In this document: positions 7,101 to 7,278 of the stretch, in pieces
Layout: each line of letters starts with the position of its first letter
Position numbering within the stretch: position 1 is the first letter of the stretch
NCBI GenBank assembly: GCA_900320925.1
Contig: ONUD01000067.1
Span: forward strand, 1 to 7,278
Direction: 5' to 3'
DNA: 7,278 nt
From: an uncultured Eubacteriales bacterium
GTDB lineage: Bacteria > Bacillota > Clostridia > Oscillospirales > Acutalibacteraceae
Position numbers and translations under genes: made by a program
Notes under the pieces: generated by a model
What the model saw: only the letters and a program-made list of their open reading frames with translations
Databases searched by the model: none
What the model was told of the DNA's origin: nothing

Positions 7101-7278
7101 CAGTCTTGTTTTTTCCTTGTTGTAGAGGATACCGCCGACAGAAGTGTACCACTGGTTGTTTTCATTGACGTTGATAGCAGTCAAAGCTGTGTTGTTGCTC
7201 CAATAGCTTGGGTACATTTCTTTCATGGTTAACGAAACATTGATTTTTGTTACGCCTGTGGCATTGGTAAAGGCATAG
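4128..7278 (-). CDS. Large BspA-type leucine-rich-repeat protein with Big_2 domain and six Ig-like repeats (5' end beyond the window)
   Basis: This is probably a secreted or cell-surface binding or adhesion protein; its ligand cannot be read from the sequence. The frame stays open to the right edge: before the first visible ATG (7226) it encodes 17 more residues, YAFTNATGVTKINVSLT, in LRR style. That ATG is therefore internal, and the true start and signal peptide lie outside. Numbered from the 7226 Met, LRR_5/BspA-like repeats run to about 389 and a bacterial Ig-like group 2 domain covers about 392-472 (ITLNKTSV...VATVAADGTVTAVAAG). Six homologous units of 90-94 residues fill 474-1032. The chain ends right after the last unit at DVVVN, with no LPXTG signal, SLH domain, dockerin or C-terminal membrane segment. 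Retention on the cell would need an N-terminal anchor or non-covalent binding; otherwise it is released. At least 1,049 residues are encoded here. A strong terminator follows, so it is the last gene of its transcript. Confidence 0.9.
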   Translation of the reverse strand, partial: YAFTNATGVTKINVSLTMKEMYPSYWSNNTALTAINVNENNQWYTSVGGILYNKEKTRLYLVPDARVGDVTIPETVTHIDGQYTFNNCTGIQKLTIPAATVNLSDSYFDKCLSITEFVVDPDNIRVQSVNGCLMNLEKDYVYAIPKGAATVTLPDNIVSQGRIRDNALINCPNLVTLNLSDNFNDFSCYYMLANCPKLTAVNVSENNSDYTTVDGVLYNKAKTRILYVPGGKTGAYTAPATVNAVYDRAFKDATKLTSITFPKNFTSTFDLGYTFYNCASLTSLNFAGSDTSYVTVSGAVLNKDKTKLYYVPNGKTGTYTVPATVTSIDSRAFLNCSKLTGIVLPENLKEISFDTSGMDSLVSLTIPAGVTSISSNFYDKFPNLVISGYEGTEAEWYSNYHDVKFNKLARTITLNKTSVETAAGRTVNLTATLDIDRVSDSTITWKSENTKVATVAADGTVTAVAAGVTRVSAATADGKTAYCNILVNAPLENLSMLSSESVLTGESVTLTGAASGGVRNYKYAMYARKLGAANWTTISGFTTNAAASFTPAEAGTYELCIKVKDNNSVVENKYFTLKASSALNNTSTVSEDMITLGETLVLFGSAEGGAGSIAYQYQYKEYNDNDWTTLSDYSANTVAIFKPTAAGSYTFRVNAKDSRDHVVGKEVAVTVSGTLANTSTLSADTVMAGKSITVTGSATGGKGGYTYAYYYKQFSQKNWTKIADFSASTTAVVTPRSTGAYQVCVKVKDQSGTVVSQYFNLTVNDKLKNTTVLSDDDIVYGENITVKASAQGGTGGYTYAVFYKKTTDTKWTTKQTFSTNATVTVTPMKAAKYDICVKAKDSSGQEDKLYFVVNVSAFGKADEPLVNNATIDAQNNRVSLGDSITVKAAANGGASSEYTYAILYKKSTDTNWVVKQKYGTNTTAVITPAKEAVYQICVKAKDAKGTIAKKYFTVTAASGVRNTSTISATEITLGESVTVNASGTNGTTPYTYSVQYKKTTDTKWTTAQAMGANAAITITPAKKTTYQICVKVQDGDGNISPKYFDVVVN
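4131..5807 (-). repeat. Six tandem Ig-like protein repeats of 90-94 residues
   Basis: In protein order the units lie at 5807-5538, 5534-5259, 5258-4983, 4982-4707, 4685-4404 and 4403-4131. Each begins with a 'NxSxLS' type strand and continues with a glycine-rich turn (SATGG, SAQGG), 'YTYAxxYKK...W' and 'TP....Y.ICVKxKD', ending in 'KYFTVTV'. Units 4 to 6 are the most alike (YKKTTDTKW, YKKSTDTNW, YKKTTDTKW) while units 1 and 2 have diverged most, which points to more recent copying at the C-terminal end. A short linker (FGKADEP) separates units 4 and 5. I infer an immunoglobulin-like or PKD-like beta-sandwich spacer; the exact family needs a profile search. Confidence 0.85.
6060..7278 (-). repeat. 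BspA-type leucine-rich repeats with four beta-hairpin insert modules
   Basis: LRR units of the form 'AFxNCxxLTSIxxPxxV' alternate with four longer modules near residues 20-55, 100-135, 187-222 and 269-305, counted from the Met at 7226. The modules share 'Y(T/V)xVxGxLYNKxKTxLYYVPxGKTGxYTxPATV'. The second module, INRVQ-like (NIRVQSVNGCLMNLEKDYVYAIP), is the most divergent. This alternation is typical of BspA-family surface proteins of gut and oral bacteria. The array extends past the right edge. Confidence 0.8.

Noticed and set aside
4128..7226. ATG at 7226 taken as the true start of the repeat-protein gene
   Set aside because: The frame continues upstream to the window edge with LRR-like residues (YAFTNATGVTKINVSLT). 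No signal peptide follows the Met and no ribosome binding site precedes it, so the Met is internal.

Overview
The window looks like chromosomal DNA from an anaerobic Gram-positive gut or rumen bacterium of the class Clostridia, most likely a Ruminococcus-like member of the Oscillospiraceae. This is inferred from three things: the form of PurL, the large BspA-type leucine-rich-repeat surface protein followed by Ig-like repeats ending in 'VKxKD...KYFTVT', and a long intergenic palindrome built on the CCCCTCTGTCAGC/GCTGACAGAGGGG theme. I recall such palindromes as dispersed in this family, but could not check that here. No phage, plasmid, transposase, CRISPR or defence gene is visible.

All four genes lie on the minus strand, so transcription runs from right to left. 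From the right edge, positions 7278 to 4128 hold the C-terminal part of a very large secreted or surface protein: BspA-type LRRs, one Big_2 domain, then six Ig-like repeats of about 90 residues. Its N-terminus lies beyond the window, and it ends in a strong intrinsic terminator (4084-4119). Next comes a 451-base gap (3677-4127). It holds that terminator, an AT-rich stretch with small inverted repeats, a 56-base near-perfect hairpin (3871-3926) and a candidate promoter for the next genes.

The second block is a compact unit of a cyclophilin-type peptidyl-prolyl isomerase (3676 to 3152), a cardiolipin synthase (3148 to 1631) and the first 533 codons of purL (1601 to the left edge). The gaps between them are 3 and 29 bases, and no terminator is visible, so they are probably co-transcribed. 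The three functions (protein folding, membrane lipid synthesis, step 4 of purine synthesis) do not form an obvious pathway. The linkage may reflect shared housekeeping expression rather than a joint system.

I found no convincing undescribed biological system. The points most worth a second look are the intergenic hairpin, the architecture of the repeat protein (one lone cysteine in five of six Ig-like units and no visible cell-wall anchor), and the in-frame junction between the isomerase and cardiolipin synthase genes.
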